Shown: piece by piece, positions 34,011 to 43,570 of the stretch
Position numbering within the stretch: position 1 is the first letter of the stretch
Layout: each line of letters starts with the position of its first letter
NCBI RefSeq assembly: GCF_021147775.1
Contig: NZ_JAGTPK010000024.1
Coordinates: 1 to 64,000, forward strand
Direction of reading: 5' to 3'
Source of the DNA: Pseudomonas californiensis
Lineage (GTDB): Bacteria > Pseudomonadota > Gammaproteobacteria > Pseudomonadales > Pseudomonadaceae
DNA: 64,000 bases
Notes under the pieces: model-generated
Seen by the model: only the letters and a program-made list of their open reading frames with translations
Told to the model about the DNA's origin: nothing
Databases searched by the model: none
Made by a program: the position numbers and the translations under genes

Positions 34011-37000
34011 ATGAACACACCGATTCCTGGATTTGACATAGAAGGCGAAATTGGCGAAGGCGCCATGGCGACCGTGTACCTGGCGACTCAGCGTTCGCTG
34101 GATCGCAAGGTAGCGCTCAAGGTGATGGCGGCGACGCTGGCGGCTGACCCGAGCTTTTGCGAGCGCTTTCTGCGTGAAGGTCGCACCCTGGCGCGCTTGT
34201 CCCACCCGCACACTGTCACCATCCACGACATTGGCAATGTGGGTGACCTGTATTACATGGCCATGGAGTTCCTGCCCAATGGCACGCTCAAGGAACGCAT
34301 CGCCGCGGGCCTGAGCGCCGAGCAGGGCCTGTTGTACGTGCGCCAGATCGCCTCGGCACTGGGCTATGCCCACCAGCAGGGGCTGGTGCACCGTGATGTG
34401 AAACCGGCCAACATTCTGTTCCGCGCCGACGGTACTGCGGTGCTCTCCGACTTCGGCATCGCCAAGTCGCTGGACGATCGCACCCAGTTCACCCAGGCGG
34501 GTTTCGCAGTCGGTACGCCGAGCTATATGAGCCCGGAGCAGGCGCGGGGCCAGGACATCGACGGTCGCGCTGACCTGTACGCACTGGGCGTGGTGTTGTA
34601 CGAGATTCTGGTCGGCGAACTGCCGTACAACGGCATTGACGCGCTGTCCACGGCCTTGGCGCACCTCACCGAGCCCTTGCCGGAATTGCCGATTCATCAC
34701 GGCCGCTATCAGGACGTGCTGAGCCGTTTGCTTGCCAAGGACCCTGCTGAGCGCTTTTCCGACGCCAAGGCCCTGTTGGCGGCGCTGGACCAGTTGGCGG
34801 TCAACGATACGGAGCGCACGGTGTTTCAGCCGTTGCTCAAACCTGAACCGGCAAAAGATGAGCTTGCCGGACTGACCCCCGTTTCCATCGATATTCCGAG
34901 CGGTCCGCCTGCGACGCCAACGCCGAATCCAGAATCTAAGCCCTCACCCGCGCTGACGCTGGGCAAGACGCAGAGCCCCGCTGAAACGCCGCACAAACGT
35001 CGGGTCTTGCCACTGGCGCTGCTGGCCGTTGCCGTTGCTGCCGCCATGGGTGCGGGAGGCTACTGGTTCTTGCGCAACGATGCGCCTGTGGCCAGCGCCG
35101 TCGCAAAACCACCTGTTGAAACGGTCGCGACAGCGTCTACGGCATCGGCCACGCCACCCACGGTTGCGGCCGCTGCCGCATCTGCAAGCCCGCCCTTGGC
35201 AGCCGACAGCGATGGCGGGCAACGTCCGTTATTGATGCCAGGCAAGAAAACCCTGTTCCAGCGGGTCCTGACCAAGCCTGGCGCCAGCATTGCGAAAGCG
35301 CCCGGCGCAAAAGACATTCAGCACCTGCCCGCGTTTTCGGTGCTTTACGTTTACCAGCGTCAGACCTTCAATGGCAGCCCTTGGCTACGGGTGGGTGCAG
35401 CCAGCGACGGGCGCAGCGAAGGCTGGCTGCCTGCTGATCAAGTCAGCGACTGGAAGCAAAGCCTGGTGCTGAAATTCACCGAGCGTTCTGGCAGAGCGCA
35501 GGTGATGTTCTTGCAACAGCCGGATCAACTGGAAAAACTGATTGCCAGTCCCGCCGCGGCCCGAAATCTGTTGCTCAAAGCCGAAAAAAACATGGACGCC
35601 AGTGGCCAGGTCGTCGCCCTGGAGCCTATCGCCAGTGCCGTGCCGCAGGACCAGTTTTACCTGCTGCCCATTTTTGAATCGCGCGAAACATTCGACACGA
35701 GTGGTCAGCCGGTTCAACTGCTGAACGTGGCATCGATCGACCCTGGCAACCTGCCGCAGAAGACCGCAGGCAACGAACTCAAAAAGCCCGCCAGTGCCGA
35801 TGCGTTCCGTACCGCGATCGTGCTGGTGGTCGATACCTCGGTATCCATGCAGCCTTACATCGATCAGGTTCGCGACGTCGTTCACGGCTTGCAGGAAAAG
35901 ATCGCCCAGCGTGGCGAACTCGACAGCGTCAGCTTCGGGCTGGTGGGTTTTCGCAACAACGTCAGCAAGACCCCGGGTCTTGAATACCTGAGCAAAACCC
36001 TGGTGACGCTCGATCAGGGCCGCGACCCGGCCCGGTTCATGGAGCTGGCCGGGCAGGTCAAGGCCACCTCGGTGTCCAGCCATGCCTTCAACGAAGACTC
36101 TTTTGCCGGTGTGATGCAGGCAGTCAACGGCATGGACTGGTCGGGTTACGGCGGTCGCCTGATTCTGCTGGTCAGCGATGCTGGCTCGCTGCGCAAGAGC
36201 GACCCGTTGAGCAGTACACAGATGAACGAGGCTGAAGTGCGCCAGGCCGCGCTCGGCAAGCAGATCAAGATTTATGCACTGCACCTGCGTACCGATGCCG
36301 GAAAGAAAAATCATGCGTACGCCGAGCAGCAGTACCGGACCCTGACCGCAGATTCGAATCCGCAGATCGGCGATTTGTATATTCCAGTGCCGGGCGGTGA
36401 TGTGCACAAGTTTGGCGAACGGGTCGATGAAATCGGTTCGGCATTCGCAGACCTCGTGCACAACGTGCACCAGAGCCCAATGCAGCAAGTGCCGCTCATG
36501 AAAGCGACGCCAAGCGTTGCCGAAAAATCTGCAGCGATTGGCTACGCGATGCACATGGATTTTCTGGGGCGTAAATATTCAAGCCAGGCGCCGCAACTGG
36601 TCAGCGCCTGGACGGCTGATCGTGATCTGACCAATGTGTCGCAACCGGCGTTTCAGGTCTGCGTGATGCTCACCAAGCTGCAGCTCAACGATCTGCAGCA
36701 ATCGCTGAAGCTGATCGTCGACGCAGCTCGCAAGACCCAGACCTCGCCCAAGGATTTCTTTCAGGAAATCGCCAGTGCCAGTGCCTATATGAGCCGCGAT
36801 CCGTCGGCATTACGTAAAGGCGCGAATCTGGCGCAAGGTGGCATTCTGGGCGAATACCTGGAAGGTCTGCCATATCGCAGTAAAGCACTGAGCATGACTC
36901 AGGACCTGTGGTTGTCGTTGAGCGTGGCCGAGCAGGAAGATTTCATCGATGAGCTGGATTCGAAAATCCGCCTCTATGAAACCTTCCATAACGATCTGGC

Positions 37001-37073
37001 CAATTGGGTCCGTTTCGGCGATGCCGAGCCGGGTGATGCGTTGTACCGCGTTCCACTGTCGACGCTGCCGTAA
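34011..37073 (+). CDS. ppkA: T6SS Ser/Thr protein kinase PpkA with periplasmic VWA domain
   Basis: The ATG at 34011 (MNTPIPGFDIEGEIGEGAMA) is preferred over TTG 33996. The product of about 1020 residues has a kinase domain (GEGAMATVYLA, VALKVM, HRDVKPANILF, SDFGIAKSL, GTPSYMSPEQ) and a Pro-rich linker. One transmembrane helix follows (about 325-345, LLAVAVAAAMGAGGYWF), and the periplasmic part includes a von Willebrand A domain with the MIDAS segment VVDTSVSMQ. Signals from TagQRST would be sensed outside and FHA phosphorylated inside. Confidence 0.95.
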   Translation: MNTPIPGFDIEGEIGEGAMATVYLATQRSLDRKVALKVMAATLAADPSFCERFLREGRTLARLSHPHTVTIHDIGNVGDLYYMAMEFLPNGTLKERIAAGLSAEQGLLYVRQIASALGYAHQQGLVHRDVKPANILFRADGTAVLSDFGIAKSLDDRTQFTQAGFAVGTPSYMSPEQARGQDIDGRADLYALGVVLYEILVGELPYNGIDALSTALAHLTEPLPELPIHHGRYQDVLSRLLAKDPAERFSDAKALLAALDQLAVNDTERTVFQPLLKPEPAKDELAGLTPVSIDIPSGPPATPTPNPESKPSPALTLGKTQSPAETPHKRRVLPLALLAVAVAAAMGAGGYWFLRNDAPVASAVAKPPVETVATASTASATPPTVAAAAASASPPLAADSDGGQRPLLMPGKKTLFQRVLTKPGASIAKAPGAKDIQHLPAFSVLYVYQRQTFNGSPWLRVGAASDGRSEGWLPADQVSDWKQSLVLKFTERSGRAQVMFLQQPDQLEKLIASPAAARNLLLKAEKNMDASGQVVALEPIASAVPQDQFYLLPIFESRETFDTSGQPVQLLNVASIDPGNLPQKTAGNELKKPASADAFRTAIVLVVDTSVSMQPYIDQVRDVVHGLQEKIAQRGELDSVSFGLVGFRNNVSKTPGLEYLSKTLVTLDQGRDPARFMELAGQVKATSVSSHAFNEDSFAGVMQAVNGMDWSGYGGRLILLVSDAGSLRKSDPLSSTQMNEAEVRQAALGKQIKIYALHLRTDAGKKNHAYAEQQYRTLTADSNPQIGDLYIPVPGGDVHKFGERVDEIGSAFADLVHNVHQSPMQQVPLMKATPSVAEKSAAIGYAMHMDFLGRKYSSQAPQLVSAWTADRDLTNVSQPAFQVCVMLTKLQLNDLQQSLKLIVDAARKTQTSPKDFFQEIASASAYMSRDPSALRKGANLAQGGILGEYLEGLPYRSKALSMTQDLWLSLSVAEQEDFIDELDSKIRLYETFHNDLANWVRFGDAEPGDALYRVPLSTLP

Positions 37074-37789
37074 TGTTGAGTCTGCGCGAAGTGCACAAGA
37101 CCCGGGGGCAGGGCAGTCAGCGCTACAGCCTGGTCATCCCGCGTCTGGAACTCGGCGCGGGGCAGCACTATGCGCTGGTCGGTCCGAGCGGCTGTGGCAA
37201 AAGTACCTTGCTGGATATGCTGGCACTGGTATCAGCCCCGGACCGTGTACAGCGTTTCGATTTTTCCACGCCTGAGGGCGAGCACGACATTGGTGGCTTG
37301 TGGCGTGACGGGCAGCAGAAGCGCCTTGCCGATCTGCGCAGCCGTCATTTGGGGTATGTGTTGCAGACTGGAGGTTTGCTTGGGTATCTGGACGTGCAGG
37401 GCAATATTGCGTTGTCACGCAAGCTGTTGAACCTGAGCGACGACGGTTCGGTCGAGCGTCTTGCCGGGCAACTTGAAATTGCTGATCAATTGCGCAAGAA
37501 GCCCGCTGCATTGTCGGTGGGGCAACGTCAGCGTGTCAGCTGCGCCAGAGCGCTTGCCCACGCACCGCAATTATTGCTCGCCGATGAGCCAACGGCGGCG
37601 CTTGATCCGCTCAATGCGTCCCGGGTGATGCAGCTGTTGCTCAAGCAGGCAAAAAAACAGAATGCCTGCTGCTTGATCGCAACCCACGATGAAGCACTGG
37701 CGCGCAGCGCCGGCCTGGTCATGTTACGGATCGAATGCCAACGCGATCCGGATGGCGGTGTGACCGCCATGGTGGGGGAGCCGAAGTGA
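37073..37789 (+). CDS. tagT: ABC transporter ATPase TagT
   Basis: The 238-residue ATPase has Walker A GPSGCGKST, signature LSVGQRQRVSCARAL, Walker B LLLADEPTAALDP and the switch histidine in ATHDEA. It pairs with the permease encoded next to it (TGATG overlap). TagT-TagS act with TagR and TagQ upstream of PpkA to detect membrane attack in P. aeruginosa. That function is inferred from position here. Confidence 0.9.
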   Translation: MLSLREVHKTRGQGSQRYSLVIPRLELGAGQHYALVGPSGCGKSTLLDMLALVSAPDRVQRFDFSTPEGEHDIGGLWRDGQQKRLADLRSRHLGYVLQTGGLLGYLDVQGNIALSRKLLNLSDDGSVERLAGQLEIADQLRKKPAALSVGQRQRVSCARALAHAPQLLLADEPTAALDPLNASRVMQLLLKQAKKQNACCLIATHDEALARSAGLVMLRIECQRDPDGGVTAMVGEPK

Positions 37790-38982
37790 TGCGCGCCTCC
37801 TTGGTGGCCAGCCTGGCCTGGCAGGATTATCGCAGTGAAAGCCGCTTGTCGGCCTGCAGTGTATTGGCGCTGGTCGCAGTGATTGCGCCGTTGTTGGTGC
37901 TGTTTGGTCTCAAGTTCGGCTTGATTGGCAGCCTGACCGAGCGTCTTGAGCAGGATCCGGCGGTACGCGAAGTCATCCCATTGGGTGGCGGCCGCTTCAC
38001 ATTGCCATTCATCGCCAGCCTGGCCGCGCGCCCTGATGTCAGCTTCGTATTGCCGCGCACCCGACAAATCGCCGCAACGGCAGACCTGTCGCTGAACGGC
38101 CAGGCAATCAACGTCGAGATGATCCCCACCGCCTCCGGCGATCCGCTGCTGGGCAGTGTCGCCCCTCCAGCCGTTCTGGACAGCGTGCTGTTGAGCAAGA
38201 CCGCCGCAGAGAAGCTCGATGCCAAGGCCGGCGACTGGCTTGAGGCTGCGTTCACCCGGCAGGTGTCGGGAACCCTTCAGGCGCAACGTATGCGGGTGCG
38301 TGTTGCGGCGGTTCTTCCATTGGAGGCGTTTCAGCGTGACGCACTGTTTGCCTCGCTGAGCCTGCTGGAAGCCGCTGAAGACTACCGCGACGGACGAGCC
38401 GTCGCTTCGCTGGGCTGGGCCGGTGAAACGGGCTCCCACGCGCAACGAATCTACCCCGCATTCCGCCTTTATGCGCGTGACTTGAACGATGTCGAACCGC
38501 TGCGTCGCTACTTTGCCGATAACGGCCTGTTGGTCTCGACGCAATCGCAGGCCATCGCACAGGTGCAATCGTTGAGCCGTAATTTGTCGATTGTGTTCTG
38601 GATCATCGCCGGGTTGGCACTCACCGGTGCTTGCGCCGCAATCTTCGCCGGCGCCCTGGCGTCGGTCGAACGCAAGCGCCGTGAATTGTCGGTCCTGCGT
38701 CTGCTGGGTTTCAGTACCGGTGCGCTGTTGCTGTTTGTGGTCTTGCAGTCGTTGTACAGCGGCGCACTGGCCGCATTGCTAGGCGCGGCGCTGTATGGCG
38801 TCGCTGAGCAGGGTCTGAATCGTTTGTTTGTCCAGGTGGCCGGCGAATACGCCAGTCACCTGTTGCCACGTCATTACTTCGTGGCCCTGTGCGCCGTTCT
38901 CAGTGCCAGCGCCATTGCGGCTGCACTGGGTGGCCTGCGTGTGGCACGAATCGAAGCTTCGGAAGGAATCAGAGATGTTTGA
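37789..38982 (+). CDS. tagS: ABC transporter permease TagS
   Basis: The ATG at 37789 overlaps the tagT stop; a longer frame from 37735 lies inside tagT. The 397-residue protein has an N-terminal membrane helix, a long periplasmic domain, and three C-terminal helices (WIIAGLALTGACAAIFAGAL, ALLLFVVLQSLYSGALAALL, FVALCAVLSASAIAAAL), the FtsX/MacB-type permease layout. It would be the membrane partner of TagT. Confidence 0.88.
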   Translation: MRASLVASLAWQDYRSESRLSACSVLALVAVIAPLLVLFGLKFGLIGSLTERLEQDPAVREVIPLGGGRFTLPFIASLAARPDVSFVLPRTRQIAATADLSLNGQAINVEMIPTASGDPLLGSVAPPAVLDSVLLSKTAAEKLDAKAGDWLEAAFTRQVSGTLQAQRMRVRVAAVLPLEAFQRDALFASLSLLEAAEDYRDGRAVASLGWAGETGSHAQRIYPAFRLYARDLNDVEPLRRYFADNGLLVSTQSQAIAQVQSLSRNLSIVFWIIAGLALTGACAAIFAGALASVERKRRELSVLRLLGFSTGALLLFVVLQSLYSGALAALLGAALYGVAEQGLNRLFVQVAGEYASHLLPRHYFVALCAVLSASAIAAALGGLRVARIEASEGIRDV

Positions 38983-40699
38983 GTTGCGCAGGACCGCCCT
39001 GGTGCTGGCGATAGCCTCGTTGTGCCTGTCTTCGTTGAGCGCGTATGCCGACGATGACGACACGCTGGATAACCCCAAGCCGCTGGCTGATGACATCAGC
39101 CTGCCGCTGCCGTGTGGCGGCGAAATGGTCTTTCGCTACGTGTACATTTTGGCGCAAGGCAGTCTGGACGATCGTGAAATCAGTCTTGGCTACCCCTTCA
39201 GCGAGGATGAGCCGGGCTACAAACAGTCGTTCATTTCCGGCTATCGCCGTGACTTCATCAATGGCCAGTTCACCCTCAAGGACCTGCCTGCCGATTGGCG
39301 CAAGACAATCAGCCCGCTGCTGCCCAAGACCGACGCCGGAACGCCGCTCAAACCGATGATGTACTTTATCGGCAAATATGAAGTCACCGCCCGGCAGTAC
39401 GCGCAGGTCATGTCCCAGGCGCAGTCGCTTGCCAGCGGCGAGCCGGCACCGGCGTGTGAAGCTCCGGACGGCATGGCGGGGCGTCTGCCCAAGGTCAAGC
39501 TGTCGCGTTTCGAAGCCGAGCGCTTCAGTGCGGTCTACAGCGCGTGGCTGCTGAAAAACCACCGTGAGCTGTTGCCCGTCAGCGGGCGCGGCACTGATGC
39601 GCAAGAGGGCGGCGTTGGCTTTGTCCGTCTGCCGACCGAAGTCGAGTGGGAGTTCGCGGCACGCGGTGCTCAGGCAGTCAGTCGCCAGGACATGGACGGG
39701 CGTCTGTTTCCGCGCCGCACCGAAGGCAGCGAAGGTGACGGGCCGCTCGCCGACTGGGCGGTATTCAACCAGGTTGCTGGCGGCACCGGGCAGGCTGCCC
39801 GGCTGATGCCGATTGGCACCAAACTCCCCAACCCGATCGGCATGTTCGACGTGATCGGCAACGCTGCGGAGATGGTTCAGGAGTCGTTCCAGCTGGTGCA
39901 CGCCGGACGTCGTCAGGGTGCTTACGGCGGCTTTGTCGCCAAAGGCGGCAATTATCTGGAGGGCGAGGGCACGCTGTTCACCGGCATGCGTCGTGAATAC
40001 CCGTTGTTCGCTGCGGACGGCACCGAACAGAGCAACGAAACGACTGGCTTTCGTGTGGCGATCGGTGCGCTTTCTGCGCCGCGCTCGCGTTACAAAGAGT
40101 TGTTTGAACAGTGGCAAAAGGAAGGCCGTCTGGCTGCGCTGACCGATGACATTGCCGACGCCGATGATCCTACCAAGCGCCTGGACAGCATCATCGCCGC
40201 CAGTGCCGACCCTCGTCTGCAAGCGGAGCTGGGGCTGGTCAACGAAGAGCTCAAGCGCAATGTCTCGCTCATCGCCCAGCAGCGCGAAGAGGCGGCCGGT
40301 AACCTGATCCAGTCCGCTGCGCTGGTGGCCGAAACCATCAATAACTACAACATCCGCCTGACCAACCTGAAGAAAAGCCAGCAGCAGGCCGTTGCTGCCA
40401 AAGACGAAGCCAGTGCGAAATTGTTCGGGACCGCGATCGACAACGGCCGCAGTGCGCTGGATGGCGCGGTTGCGATCTACATCGACAACCTGGCGACGGG
40501 TACGCGCTACACCGACGCGGTGATTCAGGCTCAGTTTCAGCGGATCAAAGAAGAACTCATTCGTAAACCGATCATCGGCAAAAGCCTGGTGGCTCGCGCG
40601 ACGCTGTTTGTGCGTCACGTGGGCGAATACCGCCAGCAGAAACGCGCCGATCCGGAAACGATTGTGAAGCAATTGCTTGCATCGGCCAGTCAGCAATGA
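38975..40699 (+). CDS. tagR: periplasmic sulfatase-modifying-factor family protein TagR
   Basis: The ATG at 38975 (MFELRRTALVLAIASLCLSS) gives a Sec signal peptide ending at SAYA. The remaining protein carries a formylglycine-generating-enzyme-like domain: YFIGKYEVTARQYAQVM, VRLPTEVEWEFAARG, GMFDVIGNAAEMVQ, TTGFRVAIG. A C-terminal helical extension follows. TagR activates PpkA from the periplasm in P. aeruginosa. The start overlaps the tagS stop by 8 bases. Confidence 0.92.
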   Translation: MFELRRTALVLAIASLCLSSLSAYADDDDTLDNPKPLADDISLPLPCGGEMVFRYVYILAQGSLDDREISLGYPFSEDEPGYKQSFISGYRRDFINGQFTLKDLPADWRKTISPLLPKTDAGTPLKPMMYFIGKYEVTARQYAQVMSQAQSLASGEPAPACEAPDGMAGRLPKVKLSRFEAERFSAVYSAWLLKNHRELLPVSGRGTDAQEGGVGFVRLPTEVEWEFAARGAQAVSRQDMDGRLFPRRTEGSEGDGPLADWAVFNQVAGGTGQAARLMPIGTKLPNPIGMFDVIGNAAEMVQESFQLVHAGRRQGAYGGFVAKGGNYLEGEGTLFTGMRREYPLFAADGTEQSNETTGFRVAIGALSAPRSRYKELFEQWQKEGRLAALTDDIADADDPTKRLDSIIAASADPRLQAELGLVNEELKRNVSLIAQQREEAAGNLIQSAALVAETINNYNIRLTNLKKSQQQAVAAKDEASAKLFGTAIDNGRSALDGAVAIYIDNLATGTRYTDAVIQAQFQRIKEELIRKPIIGKSLVARATLFVRHVGEYRQQKRADPETIVKQLLASASQQ

Positions 40700-40785
40700 C
40701 CGGCCGGTGTCTGGCAAGCACAGAGGGGACTCGGGCGGCATCAAGCCGCGCCGGGCTAGTCAAACCTAAAGAAGAGAACGCCAAT

Positions 40786-41727
40786 ATGCTTTTGTCCCGT
40801 AAACCCCTTGTCTCGGCCTCCAAAAGTCGTGCGTTGCTGCTGGCAACGGCCGGTTTCAGCGCAGTCCTGTTGACCGGTTGCGCAAGCTCGCCGGTTTCCA
40901 AGGTAGGCGCCAGCACCAAGGTCGAGTACTACCCGACGTGCTACGAGCCCGTTCAACACTTGCGTCAGACTGACTCGGACATGACCAAGTCGGTTGCGAC
41001 CGGTGCTGCGCTGGGCGCAGTAGGTGGTGCTTTGGCGGGTGCCTTGACCGGCAACTCCGACAAGCGGGCCCGTAACGTTGCCATTGGCGCGGCGGGTGGT
41101 GCTCTGGTGGGCGGCGCAGCGGGTTACTACACCGAGCGTCAGAAGCAGATCACCGATGACAATGCGCGTATCGCGTCGTACTCCACCGACATCAACAAAA
41201 GCGCTGCCGACATCGATCGCAGCACCGCTTACGCCAAGGCTTCCCAGACCTGCTATCAGCGTGAGTTCACCAACCTGATCTCGGGCCGCAAAGCCAACAC
41301 CATCAATGCCACTGAAGGCCGCAAGCGCCTGGCTGAAATCGTTGCCGGCCTGAAAGAGTCCAACGACCTGATCACAGCGGTTAATGGCCGTGCCAGCGAA
41401 GACCTGAGCAGCTACACCCAGGCCTACGAAAAAGACCTGCAACAGGTCGGTGTGAAGCGTAATGACGTCGTCATCGTTGCCAACGCCGATGTTGCGCCGG
41501 TCGCGACCACGTCGAACAAGAAGATTTCGAAGATCAAGCAGCCGTCGAAGGACAAACTGCCAGCTGTGCCGAAAGAAGCCGTAGGCACCGAGAAGAATCT
41601 GCAACAGGCCAAGGTCAAGCAGGCTGAAAGCGCGCAGGTTGCGACTGCCGGTCAGACCCAGGTCAACAGCATGTGCAAAAACCCTGACGTCGGCGATTGG
41701 GCTCCAGTCCCTTGCCCGAATGTCTAA
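40786..41727 (+). CDS. tagQ: outer-membrane lipoprotein TagQ
   Basis: The ATG at 40786 (MLLSRKPLVSASKSRALLLA) begins a lipoprotein signal with lipobox LLTGC. The mature 313-residue protein has a glycine-zipper segment (GAALGAVGGALAGALTG, AIGAAGGALVGGAAGYY), then a helical region and a Lys-rich tail. TagQ is needed for the outer-membrane location of TagR. The position after tagR supports this. Sequence similarity to TagQ was judged by eye. Confidence 0.82.
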   Translation: MLLSRKPLVSASKSRALLLATAGFSAVLLTGCASSPVSKVGASTKVEYYPTCYEPVQHLRQTDSDMTKSVATGAALGAVGGALAGALTGNSDKRARNVAIGAAGGALVGGAAGYYTERQKQITDDNARIASYSTDINKSAADIDRSTAYAKASQTCYQREFTNLISGRKANTINATEGRKRLAEIVAGLKESNDLITAVNGRASEDLSSYTQAYEKDLQQVGVKRNDVVIVANADVAPVATTSNKKISKIKQPSKDKLPAVPKEAVGTEKNLQQAKVKQAESAQVATAGQTQVNSMCKNPDVGDWAPVPCPNV

Positions 41728-41760
41728 GCACATTTGACGCATCACGTTGATCGATAGACT

Positions 41761-41787
41761 CACCGGCCTCCTTCGCGGAGGCTGGTG
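41761..41787 (+). other. hairpin between tagQ and the next gene
   Basis: CACCGGCCTCC and GGAGGCTGGTG pair around a TTCG tetraloop. No U-run follows, so it is more likely an RNA-stability or partial attenuation element than a terminator. Confidence 0.5.
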
Positions 41788-41817
41788 ATCCTGGTCGAGC
41801 AGATTCAAGGAAGACTC

Positions 41818-42723
41818 ATGTCTCAAGCAATGATCGGGCTCAACAACAGCCCGTCACAACTGCTGGCGCGGCGAAGTGTCGAAGCCAGAATCAACGTACA
41901 ACGCCTGTTTGCCACCATCGACGCCGATCCCGGGATCGTCGGTGCGGGTGTCGTTTATATCGACAGTGACTACAACGTCATCACACTTCGCGAATTCACG
42001 CCTGTCTGCAGCATCAAACCCAAGCGGATTATTCTGCGGGAGGCCAAAAGAAATATTGCACCGCAACAGTTTGCGCGAGAAGTGCAGACCAACCCACGCG
42101 AGTCCCGTCTGCTTTACGAAGCGTTTAGTACCACCATGTCGTGTGGTGGCGCGATTCTGGGCTGGATTGCCGTGTTTGGCGGCGGTGCAGCGGTGCCCTT
42201 CACGGGGGGCGCGAGTCTGGTCATTACGGCGATTGGTTACGCCTCGACGGCCGCCAGTACCGCGCAGTGCGCCATCGGGCTGACAAGAACGCTCAACGAA
42301 GTTGTCTCGCCCGGCAACAACGACAGCATGGACAGTTCCGAAACGTACCAGTTGATCGCCTCCGTTCTGGATGTTGTATCACTGGCAGGCGTCGGGGCTA
42401 CCGGACTGACCACCGTCAAGCTGATGCAGGTGCGAAAAGCTGCGACAGGACGCAGTTGGTATGACCTGACTAAAGAGCTCAACCGTCAGCAGCGCAAGGC
42501 GCTGACCAAAGAGCTGCTGATGCTGCAAAATCCGAAGCTGACGGCCAAGCTGTTGAAACTCAAACAGGCGAGCGGTGATTTGCCCACGCGTATGGCGCCC
42601 ACTCAACTCAAGGCTGCAACGGTGCTGCAGTTGCAGGACGTCTTGAGTATGGGATTGAGCCTGATCGGAAGCAGCTATATGCAAAGCATTGCGGTGGGGC
42701 TCTATGAGGAAGTGACTGAATGA
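41818..42723 (+). CDS. unrecognised glycine-rich, membrane-active-looking protein at the end of the T6SS block
   Basis: The start at 41818 (MSQAMIGLNNSPSQLLARRS) follows AAGGAAGA. The 301-residue protein has no signal peptide and a soluble N-terminal part (about 1-105). Two hydrophobic, Gly/Ala-rich stretches follow (about 107-150 and 183-203, e.g. GGAILGWIAVFGGGAAVPFT), then a helical Lys/Leu-rich C-terminus. It overlaps by ATGA with a small multi-pass membrane protein. Such a layout fits a pore-forming T6SS effector with a membrane immunity partner, but this is inference. I do not recognise the family. Confidence 0.7.
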   Translation: MSQAMIGLNNSPSQLLARRSVEARINVQRLFATIDADPGIVGAGVVYIDSDYNVITLREFTPVCSIKPKRIILREAKRNIAPQQFAREVQTNPRESRLLYEAFSTTMSCGGAILGWIAVFGGGAAVPFTGGASLVITAIGYASTAASTAQCAIGLTRTLNEVVSPGNNDSMDSSETYQLIASVLDVVSLAGVGATGLTTVKLMQVRKAATGRSWYDLTKELNRQQRKALTKELLMLQNPKLTAKLLKLKQASGDLPTRMAPTQLKAATVLQLQDVLSMGLSLIGSSYMQSIAVGLYEEVTE

Positions 42724-43226
42724 CCGACCACCACAATTACTACGCCTTCAGAGCCCGATATTTCCCTTCATTTCTGGGCTCGATGTTTCTGGCGACGTTT
42801 TCAATCGCCACGACAACTGTTCAGGCCACCCAGGCCTGGTTTCGGGAGGTCGATGGCATCGCGCTTTATCAGGTGCTGGCGATTATCGGCGCGGCCATTG
42901 TGCTCGCGTTCGGCGGTCTGATGATCACACGCGGACGTACATGGGGCCTGTGGGTGGTGTTTGCGATGATGGCGATGAATTTCACGGTGGTGCTGTTCAC
43001 CTTTCCCACCCAGGCAGGCGGCGCGTTGCTGTTCATCTATGCGCTGGGGTTGCTGTTCCCGCTGCTCTGCCTGTTACTGCTCAATAGCAGACGACACCGT
43101 GAAATGCGCGCAGGTTTTGCCGCGCTTCGGGCCGAACGCGAAGAAAGCAGTCATGAAGCCAGCCGTCAGGCCGCGCTTGAAGAACATCGCGAGAGCCTGC
43201 GCAAGAAAAAGCCCCGCCGCCAATAG
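42720..43226 (+). CDS. small multi-pass membrane protein, candidate immunity protein
   Basis: The 168-residue protein has four hydrophobic segments (about 14-36, 49-72, 75-96 and 100-124) and a strongly charged C-terminal tail rich in Arg, Glu and Lys. Its ATG overlaps the stop of the preceding gene, so the two are co-translated. Immunity proteins against pore-forming effectors are usually inner-membrane proteins of this size. The function is inferred only from pairing and topology. It is the last gene before the terminator and the RsmX genes. Confidence 0.7.
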   Translation: MTDHHNYYAFRARYFPSFLGSMFLATFSIATTTVQATQAWFREVDGIALYQVLAIIGAAIVLAFGGLMITRGRTWGLWVVFAMMAMNFTVVLFTFPTQAGGALLFIYALGLLFPLLCLLLLNSRRHREMRAGFAALRAEREESSHEASRQAALEEHRESLRKKKPRRQ

Positions 43227-43257
43227 ACGCTCCCGGCGCCAGGCTTTTCTGCAGGCA

Positions 43258-43373
43258 ATAAAAAACCCGCCTCAGCGGGTTTTTCCAAGACCATCCCGAC
43301 TTCCTGTCGGACGCCTCCAAGGCAATGGTCGATCATCCTTGATCCTGGTGAGCTTCCTTCTCACCACTTGTTG
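43258..43373 (-). ncRNA. rsmX: RsmX-type regulatory small RNA, copy 1
   Basis: Read on minus from about 43373, the ~116-nt RNA has seven GGA motifs, several in hairpin-loop context (GAAGGAAG, CAGGATCAAGGATG), and ends in a terminator (CCCGC-CTCA-GCGGG with U-run). The -10-like TATTAT is at 43380-43385 and a GacA-type upstream element at 43430-43447. RsmX RNAs sequester RsmA/CsrA proteins and relieve repression of target messages. A paralogue lies 313 bases further on. The transcription start is estimated from the -10. Confidence 0.87.
43260..43284. terminator. bidirectional terminator between the T6SS block and rsmX copy 1
   Basis: The hairpin CCCGC-CTCA-GCGGG is flanked by an A-run on one side and a T-run on the other. 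It can end the plus-strand T6SS transcript and the minus-strand RsmX transcript. Confidence 0.85.
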
Positions 43374-43429
43374 GATCCAATAATACGGTCATTGTTGTAG
43401 GACAAAAATAGCCAAGTGCCTCCAGCGCG

Positions 43430-43447
43430 TGTAAGCGATTGGCTATA
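43430..43447 (-). promoter_or_regulatory. GacA upstream activating element of rsmX copy 1
   Basis: The plus strand reads TGTAAGCGATTGGCTATA. The half-site TGTAAG and spacing agree with the 18-base palindromic GacA element (TGTAAGNNATNNCTTACA); the other half is degenerate. It lies about 74 bases from the predicted start, as known for rsm genes. Confidence 0.75.
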
Positions 43448-43570
43448 CGAAGCCGTTGCAACTTCGAGTCACGCTGATCATGAGCCAGAAAAGTGACAGT
43501 CTGACGCGGCATATTCCTGTCAGATCATTTTTTGATCAATCGTCGTTTCGGCCTGCATAAATCGCGGACG

